A stretch of DNA of 5,048 nucleotides from Thermoplasmata archaeon (lineage in GTDB: Archaea > Thermoplasmatota > Thermoplasmata > RBG-16-68-12), in assembly GCA_021788795.1 (NCBI GenBank), contig JAJYKG010000170.1, positions 1-5,048 of the forward strand. Reading direction: 5' to 3'. Of the stretch, positions 4,056 to 5,048 are shown piece by piece. Under the pieces are notes generated by a model. That model searched no databases, was not told the DNA's origin, and saw nothing but the letters and a program-made list of their open reading frames with translations. The position numbers and the translations under genes were made by a program. Each line of letters starts with the position of its first letter. Within the stretch, counting starts at the first letter, position 1.

Positions 4056-5048
4056 CTACGGCGTGGACCGGCTCATCGGGGGTCGCCGGAGGTCGAAGCG
4101 GTCGGCGTTCATCACCTTGGCCCACGCCGCCACGAAGTCGGTCACGAACTTCGCCTGGGCGTCGGCGGAGCCATAGACTTCGGCAAGGGCGCGCAGCTCC
4201 GAGTTCGACCCGAAGACGAGGTCGACGCGGGTGGCGGTCCACTTCAACTCGCCCGTCTTGCGATCGTGTCCCTCGAACACGTTCTCATCCGAGGTCGTGT
4301 TCCACTCGGTGCGCATGTCCAGGAGGTTCACGAAGAAGTCGTTCGTCAGCGTCTCCCGCCGCTTCGTGAAAACGCCATGTTGCGACTGCGCGGAGTTCGC
4401 GTTCAGGACCCGCATGCCGCCTACCAGAACCGTCATTTCGGGCGCGGTGAGGGTCAGCAACTGCGCCTTGTCGACGAGGAGCTCCTCGGCGGGCACGGCG
4501 AACTGGGTCTTGAGGTAGTTGCGGAACCCGTCCGCGACCGGTTCGAGATAGCCGAAGGACTCCACATCGGTCTGCTCCTGCGACGCGTCCGTGCGGCCGG
4601 GCGTGAAGGGGACGGTCACGTCGTGTCCGGCCTTCTTCGCCGCCCGCTGGACTGCCGCGCAGCCACCGAGAACGACTAGGTCAGCGAGGGACACTTTCTT
4701 GCCGGCGGAGCGCTCGGCGTTGAACGCCTTCTGGATGCCTTCCAGAACGGTCAGCACCTTGGCCAGTTGGGCGGGCTGGTTGACCTCCCAGTCCTTCTGC
4801 GGCGCAAGGCGGATGCGCGCGCCGTTCGCCCCGCCGCGCTTGTCGGAGCCGCGGAAGGTGGCTGCGGATGCCCATGCGGTCGAGACCAGTTGCGAGATGG
4901 ACAGACCCGAAGCCAGGATTTTGGCCTTCAGGTCCGCGATATCCTTGGCATCGATCGGCTTGTGATCCACGGCGGGAACGGGATCTTGCCAGATCAGCTC
5001 CTCCGCCGGGACCTCGGGTCCGAGATAGCGTGCGCGCGGACCCATGTC
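4056..5048 (-). CDS. katG: Catalase-peroxidase KatG, C-terminal domain (5' end beyond window)
   Basis: This is 330 residues of a bifunctional haem catalase-peroxidase that removes hydrogen peroxide, open at the right window edge. It begins DMGPRARYLGPEVPAEELIWQDPVP, which lies about 410-420 residues into typical KatG, so roughly the first 400 residues are missing. The visible part is mainly the haem-free C-terminal peroxidase-like domain that supports the active site. Diagnostic blocks are LVSTAWASAATFRGSDKRGG, LADLVVLGG, FTPGRTDASQEQTD, ESFGYLEPVADGFRNYL, NDFFVNLLDM and GELKWTATRVDLVFGSNSELRALAEVY, ending at VMNADRFDL. Haem ligands and the Met-Tyr-Trp adduct would be in the missing half. A tail of ten residues (RRPPMSRSTP) follows the usual end and may reflect a shifted or lost stop. 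Codons here mix GAT, GCA, CAA, AAA and GGT with GC-ending ones, unlike every other gene in the window, which suggests acquisition from a bacterium. Confidence 0.95.
   Translation of the reverse strand, partial: DMGPRARYLGPEVPAEELIWQDPVPAVDHKPIDAKDIADLKAKILASGLSISQLVSTAWASAATFRGSDKRGGANGARIRLAPQKDWEVNQPAQLAKVLTVLEGIQKAFNAERSAGKKVSLADLVVLGGCAAVQRAAKKAGHDVTVPFTPGRTDASQEQTDVESFGYLEPVADGFRNYLKTQFAVPAEELLVDKAQLLTLTAPEMTVLVGGMRVLNANSAQSQHGVFTKRRETLTNDFFVNLLDMRTEWNTTSDENVFEGHDRKTGELKWTATRVDLVFGSNSELRALAEVYGSADAQAKFVTDFVAAWAKVMNADRFDLRRPPMSRSTP

Noticed and set aside
3261..4679. A 472-codon open frame on the plus strand
   Set aside because: It runs antisense to the reductase and katG genes, both with clear family motifs. 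The translation is low-complexity Arg/Gly/Val-rich, as expected for a GC-rich shadow frame.
1..5048. tRNA or rRNA genes, CRISPR arrays, insertion sequences, attachment sites
   Set aside because: No regularly spaced repeats, transposase motifs, terminal inverted repeats or conserved RNA-gene signatures were seen on either strand.

Overview
The window is very GC-rich, with third codon positions almost always G or C. It reads most easily as a chromosomal fragment of a high-GC archaeon, possibly a Thermoplasmatota-like lineage. The evidence is promoter architecture. AT-rich TATA-like boxes stand out against the GC background, and TTTAAA is centred 28.5 and 29.5 nt before the start codons of sodN and of the reductase gene, as expected for leaderless archaeal mRNAs. 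A third box (TTTATT, preceded by a BRE-like CGAAAGG) lies about 27 nt before the first base of a fluoride aptamer. No bacterial -35/-10 pair was seen. The taxon is an inference, because no rRNA or informational gene is present.

Left part, plus strand (2-1279): the 3' end of a low-molecular-weight-phosphatase-type arsenate reductase, followed 24 nt later by a complete Acr3 arsenite efflux permease. Together they form the usual reduce-and-export arsenic operon. Next (1304-2179) is a nickel superoxide dismutase (sodN) with its dedicated S26-family maturation protease (sodX), expressed from one TATA box.

Centre, plus strand (2198-3054): a fluoride-resistance operon. It has a TATA box, a well-conserved crcB-type fluoride riboswitch (2234-2285), a hairpin that covers the crcB translation start, the Fluc/CrcB fluoride channel, and a DUF190 (PII-like fold) protein 1 nt downstream. 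The operon ends 5 bp from a convergent gene.

Right part, minus strand (3060-5048): a ferredoxin-NADP+ reductase-type flavoprotein with its own TATA box. Upstream of it is the C-terminal domain of a catalase-peroxidase (KatG) whose beginning lies beyond the window. Codon use in katG is clearly looser at third positions than in all other genes here, which suggests lateral acquisition.

Taken together this is a toxic-anion and oxidative-stress defence neighbourhood: arsenate/arsenite, superoxide, fluoride, peroxide and a flavin reductase. Each part belongs to a known family. The less ordinary points are the riboswitch in an archaeal-type promoter context, its likely start-codon-covering expression platform, a perfect inverted repeat inside that core promoter, and residue changes in the NiSOD second sphere and the Fluc Phe box.
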